A stretch of 6,520 bases of DNA. Source: JAHEAO01 sp041633555 (GTDB lineage: Bacteria > Pseudomonadota > Alphaproteobacteria > Rhodobacterales > Rhodobacteraceae). The position numbers and the translations under genes are program-made. Below are positions 6,204-6,520 of the stretch, in pieces (positions within the stretch are counted from its first letter, which is position 1; every line of letters begins with the position of its first letter). The notes beneath the pieces are model-generated. The model was not told where the DNA came from and made no database searches. It worked only from the letters and a program-made list of their open reading frames with translations. The DNA lies in contig JBFKFZ010000114.1 of assembly GCA_041633555.1 (NCBI GenBank), positions 1 through 6,520 on the forward strand. The letters run 5' to 3'.

Positions 6204-6386
6204 CTACCCGCATGGGGTACCCGCGCCAACGGCCTCTTCGTTCCGATATCCTGATGCCGTGTCGATATGCGGGTACCCGGCCTTAATTTCCGCCTCTATC
6301 GCGCCGGGGGCATCGTCAATCGAGACGAGATGCCCCCTATGCAGTCGGCCGCCACGCTCCCGGTCAATGGCCGGTTTGCGCGACAT
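6204..6386 (-). pseudogene. Aldo/keto reductase, N-terminal remnant
   Basis: On the minus strand the frame reads from an ATG at 6384-6386 (MSRKPAID...) to a stop at 6204-6206. Its second half, VSIDDAPGAIEAEIKAGYPH followed by IDTASGYRNEEAVG, is the signature N-terminal region of the aldo/keto reductase family (usually GYRHIDTA..Y.NE..VG). The catalytic Asp and Tyr, five residues apart, are intact at 6261-6263 and 6246-6248. A complete enzyme has about 270-320 residues. Here the protein stops about ten residues after this block, and the Lys and His of the tetrad are absent. Upstream, the expected first strand and hairpin (PxxGxG) is not readable in this frame. A neighbouring frame gives RPLTGSVAADCIGG, which looks like that part, so a frameshift probably sits near the G run at about 6331-6336. 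This is a truncated, decayed gene. Confidence 0.65.
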
Positions 6387-6520
6387 GCGGTCATCTGTTC
6401 GGTACGCAGCAATCGACACTAAGCGCTCGGACCCGTCATAGAACCGTCGTGTGGCGAGTGACCGGTCCCGACAATCGAAGGGCTAGTACAGCCGGCCGAA
6501 CCTTCTGACGGCAGCCTACA
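6387..6520. other. Unassigned right end of the window
   Basis: About 130 bases beyond the aldo/keto reductase remnant with no reading frame, RNA or repeat that I can support. It may include the former promoter region of that gene. Confidence 0.3.

Noticed and set aside
6118..6441. Rightward 107-codon open frame
   Set aside because: It runs antisense to the aldo/keto reductase signature; its Asn run comes from the CAA tract and it has no ribosome site or known domain.

Overview
The window is GC-rich, densely coding bacterial DNA. The codon choice and the style of the proteins suggest a proteobacterium, and my guess is an alphaproteobacterium of the Rhodobacteraceae/Rhizobiales type. There is no rRNA or other taxonomic marker, so this is only an impression.

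Bases 1-4931 read as one rightward operon of five catabolic genes with short gaps or overlaps. In order they are: the 3' end of a TIM-barrel sugar (phosphate) isomerase/epimerase; a CoA-acylating aldehyde dehydrogenase of the AdhE/SauS/PduP type; a thiamine-diphosphate (ThDP) enzyme of the acetolactate-synthase-like family, whose start overlaps the previous stop codon by one base; a single-domain universal stress protein of the UspF/UspG type; and a class II HpcH/HpaI aldolase starting at GTG. The set suggests a pathway in which a sugar acid or related 2-oxo acid is isomerised, cut by the aldolase and/or the ThDP enzyme into smaller pieces including an aldehyde, and the aldehyde is oxidised to an acyl-CoA (or the reverse). 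The pairing resembles sulfoacetate degradation (acylating dehydrogenase SauS followed by ThDP enzyme Xsc). However, this ThDP protein does not look like Xsc, so the substrate is unknown.

Bases 4932-5242 hold no convincing gene. They separate the operon from a convergent, leftward short-chain dehydrogenase/reductase (5243-6085) with a complete cofactor site and Ser-Tyr-Lys catalytic set. Its relation to the operon is unclear.

Bases 6086-6520 are the upstream region of that gene. They hold a (CAA)5 tract, a perfect 16-bp palindrome that could be an operator, and the leftward remains of an aldo/keto reductase. That remnant keeps the Asp and Tyr of the active site but ends in a stop soon after, so it is a decayed gene. 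No CRISPR array, tRNA, rRNA, insertion sequence or phage gene was seen.
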